This document shows positions 52,725 to 61,882 of a stretch of DNA of 64,000 nt, piece after piece. The notes beneath the pieces are model-generated. The model had not been told where the DNA came from and did not search any database. It was given only the letters and a program-made list of their open reading frames with translations. The position numbers and the translations under genes were made by a program. The number at the start of each line of letters is the position of its first letter. Position 1 is the stretch's first letter. The stretch is from Leisingera aquimarina DSM 24565 (lineage in GTDB: Bacteria; Pseudomonadota; Alphaproteobacteria; Rhodobacterales; Rhodobacteraceae), in contig NZ_KI421504.1 of NCBI RefSeq assembly GCF_000473165.1, positions 1 to 64,000 of the forward strand. Reading direction: 5' to 3'.

Positions 52725-53291
52725 ATGACCGACACACCCGATCCCGGCTCCATCCGCACCGCCCGAAGCGAAGACGCCTCTTGCCTGGCAGCCCTGTCCA
52801 TCGAAGTGTGGGTCGGCACATATCTGCGCCAGGGCGTCAGCAGCTTCTTTGCGGACTATGCGCTTGGCCAATTCACCCGCGAACACTTCCTAGACCTCCT
52901 GAACCAACCTGCCGAAATACTGCTGGTCTCAGAAAACCAAGAGGGAATCGACGGCTACGTCCGGGTGTCGCACAGAAATCCGTGCCCCGGTGACAGCGGC
53001 TCGGAAACTGAAATCTCCACCCTTTACGTTCAGCCCCGGCACCAGGGGAAGGGCCTGGGGCAATCCTTACTTGCCGCAGGGGTTGAGGCGTGTTGCACCA
53101 ACGGATGGGACGCTCCGTGGCTGGCTACCAACTCTGAAAACAAAGGGGCCATCGCTTTCTATCTCAACCAAGGCTTTGAAAAAGCGGGCCTGACCCATTT
53201 TGAGGTTCAGGGCAGACGCTACCTCAACGAGGTCCTGCTCTGCACTGATTTCAAAAACCGGATCACAGGGCAGGTATCGGGAAACCGTTGA
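52725..53291 (+). CDS. GNAT-family N-acetyltransferase
   Basis: 188 residues from ATG 52725. The frame open far upstream runs antisense to the sulfatase and is not coding. The acetyl-CoA site is ISTLYVQPRHQGKGLGQSLL (Q-x-x-G-x-G). The C-terminal NSENKGAIAFYLNQGFEKAG is standard for the fold. Acceptor unknown; a general GNAT related to antibiotic or amino-acid acetyltransferases. Confidence 0.85.
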   Translation: MTDTPDPGSIRTARSEDASCLAALSIEVWVGTYLRQGVSSFFADYALGQFTREHFLDLLNQPAEILLVSENQEGIDGYVRVSHRNPCPGDSGSETEISTLYVQPRHQGKGLGQSLLAAGVEACCTNGWDAPWLATNSENKGAIAFYLNQGFEKAGLTHFEVQGRRYLNEVLLCTDFKNRITGQVSGNR

Positions 53292-53376
53292 AATCCGCCC
53301 AACTCGTTACACGATTTCACATGAGTGTATTTTTTCGTTACATTTAACTTGCCGCGAATCATCTTCCGGCGTAATA

Positions 53377-53392
53377 CCGACCCAACGGTCGG
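53377..53392. promoter_or_regulatory. Candidate PaaR (TetR-type) operator of the paa operon
   Basis: CCGACC-CAAC-GGTCGG is a perfect dyad 37 bp upstream of the thiolase start. ACCGACC/GGTCGGT-type palindromes are typical of TetR regulators of phenylacetate and acyl-CoA pathways. No tetR gene is in the window. Confidence 0.5.
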
Positions 53393-53428
53393 CTTATCCT
53401 GCCGCCGCCACAGGAGACGCGAACACCC

Positions 53429-54631
53429 ATGGATGCTTTCATCTGCGATGCCACCCGCACCCCGATCGGCCGCTACGGCGGCGCGCTGAGCCAGGTGCGT
53501 ACCGATGATCTCGCCGCCCTGCCGATTGCCGCGCTTGCCGCGCGGAACCCGGATGTGGACTGGAGCAGCCTGGATGACGTGATCCTGGGCGACGCCAACC
53601 AGGCCGGCGAAAGCAACCGCAACGTGGCCCGCATGGCGGCGCTGCTGGCGGGGCTGCCCGCCACCGTGCCCGGCACCACCATCAACCGGCTCTGCGCGAG
53701 CGGAATGGATGCGGTGGGCATGGCGTCCCGCGGCATCAAGGCAGGCGACTATGACATGGCCATCGCCGGCGGCGTCGAAAGCATGTCGCGCGCGCCTTTC
53801 GTAATGCCCAAGGCGGCCAGCGCCTTCACCCGTGCCAATGCGGTCTATGACACCACCATCGGCTGGCGCTTTGTGAACCCGAAGATGGAGAAGCTCTACG
53901 GCACTGACTCGATGCCGCAGACCGCTGACAATGTGGCTGAGGACTATGGCATCTCCCGCGAAGACCAGGACGCCTTTGCCGCCCGCAGCCAGGCCCGCTG
54001 GGCCGCCGCGCATGAGATGGGCCTGTTCAGCGACGAGATCACCCCGGTCACCATCCCTCAGCGCAAGGGCGACCCTGTCGTTGTGGACACCGACGAGCAC
54101 CCCCGCCCCGGCACCTCGGCCGAGAAGCTTTCCGGCCTCAAGGGCGTCAACGGGCCGGACAAGACCGTGACCGCAGGCAATGCCTCCGGCGTCAACGACG
54201 GCGCCGCAGCGATTCTGATGGCGAATGAAGTCGCCGCTGCCAAAAACGGCTTGAAACCCATGGCGCGTATCGTCGGCATGGCCGCCGCCGGGGTTGAGCC
54301 GCGCATCATGGGCATCGGCCCGGTGCCTGCCACCCGCAAGGTTCTGGCCCGCACCGGCCTGACCATAAATCAGATGGATGTGATTGAGCTGAACGAGGCC
54401 TTCGCCTCGCAGGGCCTCGCCACGCTACGCGAACTTGGCGTTGCGGATGATGCGCCCCATGTTAACCCTAATGGCGGAGCAATCGCGCTTGGCCACCCGC
54501 TGGGCATGTCCGGCGCGCGGCTGGTGCTGACCGCTGCCTATCAATTGCAACGCACCGGCGGGCGCTATGCGCTTTGCACCATGTGCGTCGGCGTCGGACA
54601 GGGCACCGCCCTGATCCTCGAACGCGTGTAA
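53429..54631 (+). CDS. paaJ: 3-oxoadipyl-CoA/3-oxo-5,6-dehydrosuberyl-CoA thiolase
   Basis: A 400-residue thiolase. Acylated Cys C89 ([13 protein letters not shown]), the His in [17 protein letters not shown] and the second Cys in [11 protein letters not shown] are all present. Length and the opening ([20 protein letters not shown]) match the PaaJ/PcaF group. First gene of the paa operon; it would perform the thiolytic steps at the end of phenylacetate breakdown. PcaF (protocatechuate pathway) is excluded only by context. Confidence 0.88.
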   Translation: MDAFICDATRTPIGRYGGALSQVRTDDLAALPIAALAARNPDVDWSSLDDVILGDANQAGESNRNVARMAALLAGLPATVPGTTINRLCASGMDAVGMASRGIKAGDYDMAIAGGVESMSRAPFVMPKAASAFTRANAVYDTTIGWRFVNPKMEKLYGTDSMPQTADNVAEDYGISREDQDAFAARSQARWAAAHEMGLFSDEITPVTIPQRKGDPVVVDTDEHPRPGTSAEKLSGLKGVNGPDKTVTAGNASGVNDGAAAILMANEVAAAKNGLKPMARIVGMAAAGVEPRIMGIGPVPATRKVLARTGLTINQMDVIELNEAFASQGLATLRELGVADDAPHVNPNGGAIALGHPLGMSGARLVLTAAYQLQRTGGRYALCTMCVGVGQGTALILERV

Positions 54632-54654
54632 CAAGCCTTAAGGAGGTCCCAGAC

Positions 54655-55632
54655 ATGTATGCTCAGATGGTCAAATCCGAGGCAACCCAGGACGATCCGG
54701 AACAGCTGGCGGCCTTTCAGGCACGCATCGACGCGGGCGAGAAGATTGAGCCCAAGGACTGGATGCCCGAAGGTTACCGCAAGACGCTGATCCGCCAGAT
54801 CGGCCAGCACGCGCATTCCGAAATCGTCGGCCAACTGCCCGAAGGCAACTGGATCACCCGCGCGCCGACGCTGGAGCGCAAGGCGATCCTGCTGGCCAAA
54901 GTGCAGGATGAAGCGGGCCACGGGCTGTACCTGTATTGCGCGGCAGAAACGCTGGGCGTGTCCCGGGACGAGATGACCGAAATGCTGCTGGACGGGCGCA
55001 TGAAGTATTCCTCGATCTTCAACTATCCGACGCTGAACTGGGCCGACATCGGCGCGGTGGGCTGGCTGGTCGATGGGGCCGCAATCATGAACCAGGTGCC
55101 GCTGCAACGGACCTCATTCGGCCCCTACTCCCGCGCGATGATCCGGGTGTGCAAGGAAGAAAGCTTCCACCAACGCCAGGGTTACGACGCCATCCGCAAG
55201 ATGGCCGAGGGCACGCCGGAGCAGAAGAAGATGGCGCAGGATGCGTTGAACCGCCTGTGGTACCCGTCGCTGATGATGTTCGGCCCGTCCGACAAGGATT
55301 CGGTCCACTCCGCCCAGTCGATGGCCTGGAAGATAAAGATGAACACCAATGACGAGCTGCGTCAGAAGTTCGTCGACCAGACCGTGCCGCAGGCCGAATA
55401 CCTCGGCCTCACTGTCCCCGACCCGGACCTGAAATGGAACGAGGAACGCGGCCACTATGATTACACCGATCCGGACTGGTCCGAGTTCTTTGAGGTGATC
55501 AAGGGCAATGGCCCCTGCAACACGGACCGCCTTGCTGCCCGCAACAAGGCCTGGGACGACGGCGCCTGGGTCCGCGACGGGCTGCTGGCCCATGCCAAGA
55601 AGAAAGCCGGGCGCCAGCACGCCGCCGAATAA
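54655..55632 (+). CDS. paaA: Phenylacetyl-CoA epoxidase catalytic subunit A
   Basis: 325 residues from ATG 54655 (AAGGAGGTCC upstream). A ferritin-like diiron protein: E56 region (HAHSEIVGQ), E86-xx-H89 (DEAGHG) and E169-xx-H172 (EESFHQR). With PaaB, C and E it epoxidises the aromatic ring of phenylacetyl-CoA. The sequence is full length for the family. Confidence 0.95.
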   Translation: MYAQMVKSEATQDDPEQLAAFQARIDAGEKIEPKDWMPEGYRKTLIRQIGQHAHSEIVGQLPEGNWITRAPTLERKAILLAKVQDEAGHGLYLYCAAETLGVSRDEMTEMLLDGRMKYSSIFNYPTLNWADIGAVGWLVDGAAIMNQVPLQRTSFGPYSRAMIRVCKEESFHQRQGYDAIRKMAEGTPEQKKMAQDALNRLWYPSLMMFGPSDKDSVHSAQSMAWKIKMNTNDELRQKFVDQTVPQAEYLGLTVPDPDLKWNEERGHYDYTDPDWSEFFEVIKGNGPCNTDRLAARNKAWDDGAWVRDGLLAHAKKKAGRQHAAE

Positions 55633-55695
55633 CCCCAAGCATTCCGGCGCTCCGGCCACAGCGCAAGCGCCCCCTCAGCCAGGAGGATTTGAGAC

Positions 55696-55980
55696 ATGAA
55701 AAACGAATGGCCCCTTTGGGAAGTCTTCATCCGCGGCCAGCACGGGATGAGCCACCGCCACGTCGGCTCCCTGCATGCGCCCGACGCCGAAATGGCGATC
55801 AAGAACGCCCGCGACGTCTATACCCGCCGCAACGAAGGTGTGTCGATCTGGGTGGTCGAGGCGAACCACATCGCCGCCTCCTCGCCCAGCGACAAGGGTC
55901 CGCTCTATGAGCCGTCCGAATCCAAGGTCTACCGCCACCCGACTTTCTTCGACATCCCCGAAGAAGTGGGGGCAATGTGA
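55696..55980 (+). CDS. paaB: Phenylacetyl-CoA epoxidase subunit B
   Basis: 94 residues, the standard size. Conserved opening WPLWEVFIRGQHGMSHRHVG and ARDVYTRRNEGVSIWVV. PaaB bridges the PaaAC catalytic heterodimers. Its stop overlaps the paaC start by one base. Confidence 0.95.
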   Translation: MKNEWPLWEVFIRGQHGMSHRHVGSLHAPDAEMAIKNARDVYTRRNEGVSIWVVEANHIAASSPSDKGPLYEPSESKVYRHPTFFDIPEEVGAM

Positions 55981-56753
55981 TGAATGCCCCGCTCGCTAAG
56001 GAAGAAGCGTTCCTGCAGTTCCTGCTGCGGATGGGCGACAACACCCTGATCCTGGGCCACCGGGTCAGCGAATGGTGCGGCCATGCGCCGGTGCTGGAAG
56101 AAGACATCGCACTGGCCAACACCGCACTGGACATGATCGGCCAGACCCAGATGTGGCTGGGCCTTGCGGCTGAGGTGCATGGGCCGGGCAAATCCGCCGA
56201 CGACCTGGCCTTCCTGCGCGACGCCTGGGATTTCCGCAACGTGCTGCTGGTGGAGGTGCCGAACGGCGACTTCGGCCGCACCCTGATGCGCCAGTTCCTG
56301 TTTGACGCCTGGCATTCGATCCAGCTGGGGCGGCTGATGAAATCCTCCGACGAACGCGTTGCCGCGATTGCCGAAAAGGCCTCGAAAGAGGTCGCCTATC
56401 ACTTGGAACGCTCCGCCGATACAGTGGTGGGCCTGGGGGACGGCACTGAGGAAAGCCACCGCCGGATGCAGGAGGCACTGGATTATCTGTGGCCCTATGC
56501 GGGCGAGATGTTCCAGTCCGACGATGTTGACGCCGAGATGGTCAAGGCGGGTATCGCGCCCGATCCGGCCTCCCTGCGCGAGGAATATGACGTGCTGGTC
56601 TCCCGCATCCTGAATGAGGCCACGCTAACCATCCCGGAGAGCCGCTTTGCCCACAAAGGCGGGCGCACCGGCGCCATGCACACCGAGCACCTGGGCCATT
56701 TGCTGACCCAAATGCAATGGCTGCAGCGCGCCTACCCGGGCGCCAAGTGGTAG
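55980..56753 (+). CDS. paaC: Phenylacetyl-CoA epoxidase structural subunit C
   Basis: 257 residues; ferritin-like but without a full metal site. Characteristic segments are LILGHRVSEWCGHAPVLEED, MRQFLFDAWHSIQLGRLMKS and KEVAYHLERSADTVVGLGDG. It forms the PaaAC heterodimer. Confidence 0.94.
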   Translation: MNAPLAKEEAFLQFLLRMGDNTLILGHRVSEWCGHAPVLEEDIALANTALDMIGQTQMWLGLAAEVHGPGKSADDLAFLRDAWDFRNVLLVEVPNGDFGRTLMRQFLFDAWHSIQLGRLMKSSDERVAAIAEKASKEVAYHLERSADTVVGLGDGTEESHRRMQEALDYLWPYAGEMFQSDDVDAEMVKAGIAPDPASLREEYDVLVSRILNEATLTIPESRFAHKGGRTGAMHTEHLGHLLTQMQWLQRAYPGAKW

Positions 56754-56875
56754 GGCCAAGGCCCAAGAACTGAGGGCGTCCCCCGGCCTCGGGTGGGGGT
56801 GAAGCCCCCTCCCGCGGGGGAGGTCGGGGGCTGCCCGGCCTATCGTCCGGGCGGTGCATAGCGAGGATAAACCGC

Positions 56876-57349
56876 ATGAGCCAAGTGACAACTCAGCCAA
56901 GCATCACCCAGATCTGGGACTGGCTCGACGCCGTCCCGGATCCGGAAATCCCGGTGATCTCGCTGGTGGACCTGGGCATCATCCGCGATGTGGCCTGGGA
57001 CGGCGGCACCCTGGTGGTCAGCGTCACCCCGACCTATTCCGGCTGCCCGGCGACCGCAGTAATCGCCCTGGACATCGAAACCGCCCTGCGCGGCCACGGC
57101 ATCACCGATCTGAAGCTGAAAACCCAGATCTCACCTGCCTGGACCACCGATTGGCTGTCCGAAAAAGGCCGCGCCAAGCTCGAGGACTACGGCATCGCCC
57201 CGCCCCAAGCTGCTGGCGGCCCTGAAAAATGCCCGAACTGCGGCAGCAAACATGTCACCAAGGTCAGCCAGTTCGGCTCGACCCCCTGCAAGGCCCACTG
57301 GCGCTGCCAGGACTGCCTCGAACCCTTTGATTATTTCAAGTGCATCTGA
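56876..57349 (+). CDS. paaD: PaaD, phenylacetyl-CoA epoxidase assembly protein
   Basis: 157 residues. A MIP18/DUF59 domain (LDAVPDPEIPVISLVDLGII; TYSGCPATAVIA) is followed by a Cys-rich zinc-ribbon tail (CPNCGSKH ... CQDCLEPFDYFKC). It is thought to mature the Fe-S or diiron centres. A 122-bp GC-rich gap with hairpin-forming G/C runs separates it from paaC. Confidence 0.94.
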   Translation: MSQVTTQPSITQIWDWLDAVPDPEIPVISLVDLGIIRDVAWDGGTLVVSVTPTYSGCPATAVIALDIETALRGHGITDLKLKTQISPAWTTDWLSEKGRAKLEDYGIAPPQAAGGPEKCPNCGSKHVTKVSQFGSTPCKAHWRCQDCLEPFDYFKCI

Positions 57350-57359
57350 GGAGACCCTG

Positions 57360-58433
57360 ATGGCGCGCTTTCACGATCTGGAAGTTACTGATGTCCGCAA
57401 AACCATCCGCGATGCGGTGGTTGTCACCCTGAAGCCCGCAAATGGCGCGGCAGAAGAATTCGATTTCACCCAAGGCCAATATCTGACCTTCCGCCGCGAC
57501 TTTGACGGCGAGGAGCTGCGCCGCAGCTATTCGATCTGCGCAGGCAAGGATGAAGGCATCCTGCAGGTCGGCATTAAGCGCGTCGACGGAGGCGCGTTCT
57601 CGACCTGGGCGAATACCGAGCTGCAGGCCGGCGATACTCTGCAGGCGATGGCGCCGATGGGCAGTTTCTTCACCGCGCTCGATAGGGCAACTGAGAAAAA
57701 CTACCTGGGATTTGCCGGCGGCTCCGGCATCACGCCTGTGCTGTCGATCCTCAAAACTACGCTGGCCGCAGAACCGAACGCCTCTTTTACGCTGGTCTAC
57801 GCCAACAAGGGCGTGAACACGATCATGTTCCGCGAAGAGCTCGAGGATCTGAAGAACCTCTACATGGGCCGCTTCAACGTGATCCATGTGCTGGAATCGG
57901 ATGCGCAGGAAATCGACCTGTTCACCGGTCTGGTGACCGAAGAAAAATGCGCCCAGCTGTTTAAGCACTGGATCGACATCCAATCGGTCGACACCGCCTT
58001 CATCTGCGGGCCTGAGCCGATGATGCTCGGTATCGCCAGCGCGCTGCGCACCGCGGGACTGGGCGACAGCCAGATCAAGTTCGAACTCTTCGCCTCTGCC
58101 CAGCCGGGCCGCGCCAAACGCAAAGCCACCGCAACAGATGCCGCCAGCAGTGCCAACCAGACCAAAGCTGCGATCACCCTGGACGGTGCTACCCAGACCG
58201 TCGAGATGGGCAAGGACATGACCCTGCTGGATGCGGCACTGGAAAACGCGATGGACGCGCCATACGCCTGCAAGGCCGGCGTCTGCTCCACCTGCCGCTG
58301 CAAAGTGCTGGAGGGCGAGGTCGAGATGGTCGCCAACCATGCGCTGGAGGATTACGAGGTTGAAAAGGGCTATGTGCTGTCCTGCCAGGCCTATCCGGTG
58401 ACCGATAACGTCGTGGTCGATTACGACCAGTAA
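57360..58433 (+). CDS. paaE: PaaE, phenylacetyl-CoA epoxidase reductase
   Basis: 357 residues from ATG 57360 (GAGGAG upstream). FAD-binding segment RRSYSICAGK, NAD domain FAGGSGITPVLSILK and a C-terminal plant-type 2Fe-2S domain, CKAGVCSTCRCKVLEG with the last Cys in LSCQAYP. It passes electrons from NADPH to the PaaA diiron centre. Confidence 0.95.
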   Translation: MARFHDLEVTDVRKTIRDAVVVTLKPANGAAEEFDFTQGQYLTFRRDFDGEELRRSYSICAGKDEGILQVGIKRVDGGAFSTWANTELQAGDTLQAMAPMGSFFTALDRATEKNYLGFAGGSGITPVLSILKTTLAAEPNASFTLVYANKGVNTIMFREELEDLKNLYMGRFNVIHVLESDAQEIDLFTGLVTEEKCAQLFKHWIDIQSVDTAFICGPEPMMLGIASALRTAGLGDSQIKFELFASAQPGRAKRKATATDAASSANQTKAAITLDGATQTVEMGKDMTLLDAALENAMDAPYACKAGVCSTCRCKVLEGEVEMVANHALEDYEVEKGYVLSCQAYPVTDNVVVDYDQ

Positions 58434-58457
58434 CGCCTGTCCAAGGGAGGAAAGATC

Positions 58458-59219
58458 ATGACTGACGAGATGAGCATCGAGAACTACCTGGCCCAAGGCG
58501 GGGTTCTGACCAACCCCTCCAACGTGCCGCCCCGCTACCGCGCCGAACTGATGAAGATGATGGCAACCTTTGTCGACAGCGAACTGGCGGGTGCTGCCGG
58601 CTTTGCCGACATCATCAACGAAGGTCCGGGCATCAAGGCGCGCATCGCCGCCGCAAAAATCGTGCTGGAAAAATCCGATAGCGCCGAGAAGGTGCTGCGC
58701 ATCATGGGTGACTTTGGCGCCGATACTGAACGCTATGCCGACCACCACCCCTGGACCGCACGGCTGGAACGGAATGCCGACATCGGCCAGAGCCGGACCA
58801 AGCACGACATGCGGCTTGCCGTGTTCAACTACCCGCTGGAAGGCTGGGCAGATGCGGTGATGATGAACCTCCTGATGGGCCGCGCGGTGGCACTGCAGCT
58901 GGAGGAGCTGTCCCATGTTTCCTACCAGCCCCTGGCCGAGGCGTTTCGCGCCATTCTGCCCGTCGAGGCGCACCATGCGGAACTGGCGGAAGAAGGGCTG
59001 ATGGCGCTGGTCGAGGCTCAAGGCACACAAGCGCTGCAGGAGCTGGCGGATTACTGGTGGCCGCGGGTTGCCGCAAGCTTTGGCCAGGAAGCCTCGGAGA
59101 AGTTTGAAGGGCTCAAGGCCATGGGCCTGCGCCGCACCCAGAATGCCGAGTTGAAAGCCAGATGGCAGCAGGACGCCGGGGCAATTCTTGGCAAGACCGG
59201 GTTGAAACCGGCTGCGTAA
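58458..59219 (+). CDS. Extra PaaA/PaaC-like ferritin-fold protein at the end of the paa operon
   Basis: 253 residues, preceded by AAGGGAGGAAAG and 24 bp after paaE. It belongs to the phenylacetic-acid-catabolic ferritin-like family. Potential diiron ligands are E42 (VDSELAGA), E71, E149/E150 (LQLEELSH) and E170-xx-H173 (VEAHHAEL). The second helix has E71-xx-D74 (EKSD) where E-xx-H is expected, so the site has at most five of six standard ligands. It is neither PaaA nor PaaC, both of which are present. It may be an accessory or alternative subunit, or a second oxygenase/ligase-like component. Function unknown. Confidence 0.78.
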   Translation: MTDEMSIENYLAQGGVLTNPSNVPPRYRAELMKMMATFVDSELAGAAGFADIINEGPGIKARIAAAKIVLEKSDSAEKVLRIMGDFGADTERYADHHPWTARLERNADIGQSRTKHDMRLAVFNYPLEGWADAVMMNLLMGRAVALQLEELSHVSYQPLAEAFRAILPVEAHHAELAEEGLMALVEAQGTQALQELADYWWPRVAASFGQEASEKFEGLKAMGLRRTQNAELKARWQQDAGAILGKTGLKPAA

Positions 59220-59235
59220 CCCGCCGGAGCAAAGC

Positions 59236-59304
59236 GCTCCCGCCCGGGCCTGCGCGCATCCGGATGCGCTTGCCCGGTTGGGCCGGGCGCGCCTTGCGGC
59301 GCGC
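59236..59304. repeat. Double-hairpin extragenic repeat, copy C
   Basis: GCTCCCGC, perfect palindrome GCGCATCCGGATGCGC (59254-59269), linker with GGTTGGGCC, then stem GCGCGCC-TTGC-GGCGCGC (59287-59304). It lies just after the paa operon and probably terminates it. Confidence 0.7.
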
Positions 59305-59359
59305 TGGACCCTGCAAAAAACACACGCTATGATTGATTAAGTCAACTTTCCTGACCTAA

Positions 59360-59377
59360 TGTTTCGCGCACGAAACA
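59360..59377. promoter_or_regulatory. Perfect dyad TGTTTCG-N4-CGAAACA
   Basis: Seven-bp perfect arms, extended by partial TAA/TTA symmetry, about 185 bp upstream of the aminotransferase start. It has the form of a dimeric repressor site; regulator not identified. Confidence 0.4.
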
Positions 59378-59561
59378 ATTAGACAGCAGTGCTGACCTAC
59401 CAAACGCCACCTCATATCCCGCCCTCCACACCCTATAAAGTACTGAAAAGCAAATTGTTTTTCTCTTCAAGGCCGAGACACCACCCGCTTGAAAAGCAAG
59501 CATGTCTGGACTGCCGCGCCAACTCTGCCTAGTTTTCGCAACGTAAAGCGAGGGCAATGCA

Positions 59562-60425
59562 ATGGCAGCAGGCAGCACCATCCGGACCTATTTTGACGGC
59601 ACGTGGCATGACGGGAACCTGGCGGTGATGCGGGCCGCGGATCATGCAATGTGGCTGGGATCCTCGGTGTTTGACGGCGCGCGGTTCTTTGAAGGGGTGG
59701 CCCCGGATCTGGACCTGCACTGCGCCCGCACCAATGCTTCGGCCCGAGCGCTGATGATGACCCCCACGCTTTCAGCAGAGCAGATGGCGGAGGTGATCCG
59801 CGAGGGGCTGGAGATGTTTGCGCCTGGTGCTGCGGTCTATATCCGGCCCATGTACTGGGCTGCGGACGGAGACGAGACCCTGATCGCCCCCAAGCCTGAC
59901 AGCACCTGCTTTGCGGTCAGCCTGGAGGAAATTCCGATGGCACCGGAAACCATTGCCGCAACGCTCACCCGCACCCGCTTCCGCCGTCCGGTGCTGGAAA
60001 ATGCGGTGGTGAATGCCAAGGCCGGCTGCTTGTATCCCAACAATGCCCGGATGCTGCGGGAGGCGCGCAGCAAGGGGTTTTCCAATGCCTTGGCGCTGGA
60101 TGCGATGGGCAATGTGGCGGAAACGGCCACCAGCAATGTCTTCATGGTGCGCGATGGCACAGTGTTCACTCCGATCCCAAACGGCACGTTTCTGGCCGGC
60201 ATCACCCGCGCCCGCCACATCAGCAACATGCATGCCGATGGCATCCCCGTGCAGGAATGCGTGCTGAGCTATCAGGATTTCGAAGAGGCCGACGAGGTCT
60301 TTCTCTCCGGCAATATGAGCAAGATCACCCCGGTCACCGCCTTTGACACGTGCCAGTATCAGACCGGTCCTGTGGCCAAGCGGGTGCGCGAAATGTACTG
60401 GGATTGGGCATCCGGCCAAAGGTAA
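59562..60425 (+). CDS. Class IV PLP aminotransferase (branched-chain type)
   Basis: 287 residues, fold type IV. The PLP Lys is expected in VVNAKAGCLYPNNARML; other family segments are SSVFDGARFFEGVAPDLDLH and ALDAMGNVAETATSNVFMV. Closest in style to branched-chain amino-acid aminotransferase IlvE, though D-amino-acid aminotransferase-like enzymes share the fold. It stands alone, so no pathway hint. Confidence 0.85.
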   Translation: MAAGSTIRTYFDGTWHDGNLAVMRAADHAMWLGSSVFDGARFFEGVAPDLDLHCARTNASARALMMTPTLSAEQMAEVIREGLEMFAPGAAVYIRPMYWAADGDETLIAPKPDSTCFAVSLEEIPMAPETIAATLTRTRFRRPVLENAVVNAKAGCLYPNNARMLREARSKGFSNALALDAMGNVAETATSNVFMVRDGTVFTPIPNGTFLAGITRARHISNMHADGIPVQECVLSYQDFEEADEVFLSGNMSKITPVTAFDTCQYQTGPVAKRVREMYWDWASGQR

Positions 60426-60738
60426 CATTCCGCTTGCCTCACGTGCAGATCAGGCTCCCGCCCGCGTGCGATCTTCTTGGCAAAAGCCCGCGGTGCAGTT
60501 GGGCATCACATCATGCTTGCGCATGGTGCCGCGCCGCGCATCTGCGCGGCGCCCGGCCCAATGCCGTCAAGGAGTTTCCGGCACAGCCGGAAAATCCTGC
60601 GGGAGCGGGAGCATTTCCTCTGCCCCGCACAGCCGCCAGTCTAGAGCCAGATTATTGCAACGGCCTGGCAGCTTTGGCTCTATTGCCTGATGCGCCCGCT
60701 TGGGTCATGATCCGCGGTGGAACAACGAGAGAGCGAAG
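60426..60738. other. Intergenic region (313 bp) with repeat copy D
   Basis: No credible gene. Apart from the double-hairpin repeat (60531-60606) there is only about 130 bp before the stress-protein gene, which should contain its promoter; no confident boxes seen. Confidence 0.5.
60531..60606. repeat. Double-hairpin extragenic repeat, copy D (inverted)
   Basis: GCGCCGCGCA-TC-TGCGCGGCGC (60531-60552), then CGGCCCAA, the hairpin TTTCCGGC-ACA-GCCGGAAA (60575-60593) and GCGGGAGC. In reverse it reads GCTCCCGC, hairpin 1, TTGGGCCG, hairpin 2, as in copies A and C. Confidence 0.7.
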
Positions 60739-61194
60739 ATGCGCAAATTCCTAGTGGTGCTGGATGACAGCCGCGAATGCCTGAACGCGATGCGCTTTGC
60801 CGCGATGCGGGCGGCGCACACCGGTGCGGGCGTGACGATTCTGTCGGTCATCCCGCCGGACGAATTCAACCACTGGATCGGCGTCGGCGAGGTGATGCGG
60901 GAAGAAGCGCGCGAGCGGATCCACGCCCATTTCGAGGTCTTTGCCAAATGGATGCGCGACCGCCAGAACGTGGATCCCGATCTGGTGATCCGCGAAGGCG
61001 AAGCGGTACCGGAAATCCTGCAGTATATCGAGGACGACGTGGAAATCGGCGTGCTGGTGCTGGGTGCCGGCACCGGGCGCAAAGGGCCGGGACCGCTGGT
61101 CACTCAGCTTACCAAAACCTCCGGTGCCCTGCCGGTGCCGATGACCATCGTGCCCGGCGATCTTTCGAAGGAAAAGCTGGAAGCCATTACCTGA
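60739..61194 (+). CDS. Universal stress protein (UspA family)
   Basis: 151 residues from ATG 60739 (GAGAGCGAAG upstream). A single Usp domain with FLVVLDDSRECLNAMRFAAM and the later GVLVLGAGTGRKGPGPLVTQ, whose G-x2-G-x9-G pattern is of the ATP-binding type. An acidic Asp pair after the first strand is typical. It is cytoplasmic; the trigger is unknown. Confidence 0.88.
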   Translation: MRKFLVVLDDSRECLNAMRFAAMRAAHTGAGVTILSVIPPDEFNHWIGVGEVMREEARERIHAHFEVFAKWMRDRQNVDPDLVIREGEAVPEILQYIEDDVEIGVLVLGAGTGRKGPGPLVTQLTKTSGALPVPMTIVPGDLSKEKLEAIT

Positions 61195-61213
61195 CCAGCA
61201 GGAGGCAGAGGCA

Positions 61214-61813
61214 ATGGATCGCAGTGTCACGTTCTGGTTTGAGTTTGCTTCCACCTACTCCTATCTCAGCGTGATGCGGATCAGCAGCGCCGCCAAGGCG
61301 CGCGGCGTCGCTGTTGCCTGGAAGCCGTTTCTGCTGGGTCCTATTTTTGCCGCCCAGGGCTGGGCTACATCGCCCTTCAACCTCCTCCCTGCCAAGGGCT
61401 GCTATATGTGGCGCGATTTGCAGCGGATCTGCGCAACCCGCGGCCTGCCCTTCCGCCGCCCCGATCCGTTTCCGCAAAACGGGCTGCCGGCCGCACGGCT
61501 GGCGCTGGCCGCGGCAGAGCACGGCCAAATCGAAACCTTTTCCCAGGCCGTGTTTCAGGCGCAGTTCGGGACTGGTGCGGATATCTCCGCTGAACCCGTT
61601 CTGCTGGACTGTCTGCATCAGGCTGGACTTGACCCCGCCCTGCTGGATCGCGCGCAATCCGCTGAAATCAAGTCCGCACTTCGTGCCCGGACGGATGAGG
61701 CCGCAGCCGCAGGTATTTTCGGCGCGCCCAGTTTCACCAGCGGGCCGGAACTGTTCTGGGGCGACGACCGGCTGGAGCAGGCTTTGGACCACGCCGCCGT
61801 CCGCACGATTTAG
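61214..61813 (+). CDS. 2-hydroxychromene-2-carboxylate isomerase-like (DsbA-family) protein
   Basis: 199 residues of the DsbA/GST-kappa fold. It begins VTFWFEFASTYSYLSVMRIS and contains KPFLLGPIFAAQGW and AAGIFGAPSFTSGPELFWGDDRL. The redox CxxC is replaced, as in HCCA isomerases, by a S-x-Y region (STYSYL) that binds glutathione. No naphthalene genes are near, so a general glutathione-dependent isomerase is more likely. Confidence 0.86.
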   Translation: MDRSVTFWFEFASTYSYLSVMRISSAAKARGVAVAWKPFLLGPIFAAQGWATSPFNLLPAKGCYMWRDLQRICATRGLPFRRPDPFPQNGLPAARLALAAAEHGQIETFSQAVFQAQFGTGADISAEPVLLDCLHQAGLDPALLDRAQSAEIKSALRARTDEAAAAGIFGAPSFTSGPELFWGDDRLEQALDHAAVRTI

Positions 61814-61882
61814 AATAGTTCCAAATCTTGACTTGAGGCCGCACAGAGCGCATATCGGGGGCACGCTTAACGGAGACCCGAC

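Larger units (their letters stand above)
59220..59561. other. Intergenic region (342 bp) before the class IV aminotransferase
   Basis: It contains repeat copy C (59236-59304), a 13-bp TTGATTAAGTCAA dyad (59333-59345) and the dyad TGTTTCG-CGCA-CGAAACA (59360-59377). No credible gene. The last 180 bp should hold the aminotransferase promoter, which I cannot place. Confidence 0.5.

Noticed and set aside
57336-59030. 564-residue minus-strand frame opposite paaE and the extra ferritin-like gene
   Set aside because: Antisense shadow of two recognised genes.
59333-59345. FNR/Crp-type box TTGATTAAGTCAA
   Set aside because: The spacing is one base short of TTGAT-N4-ATCAA and the second half-site is GTCAA, so it was kept only as an unspecific dyad.
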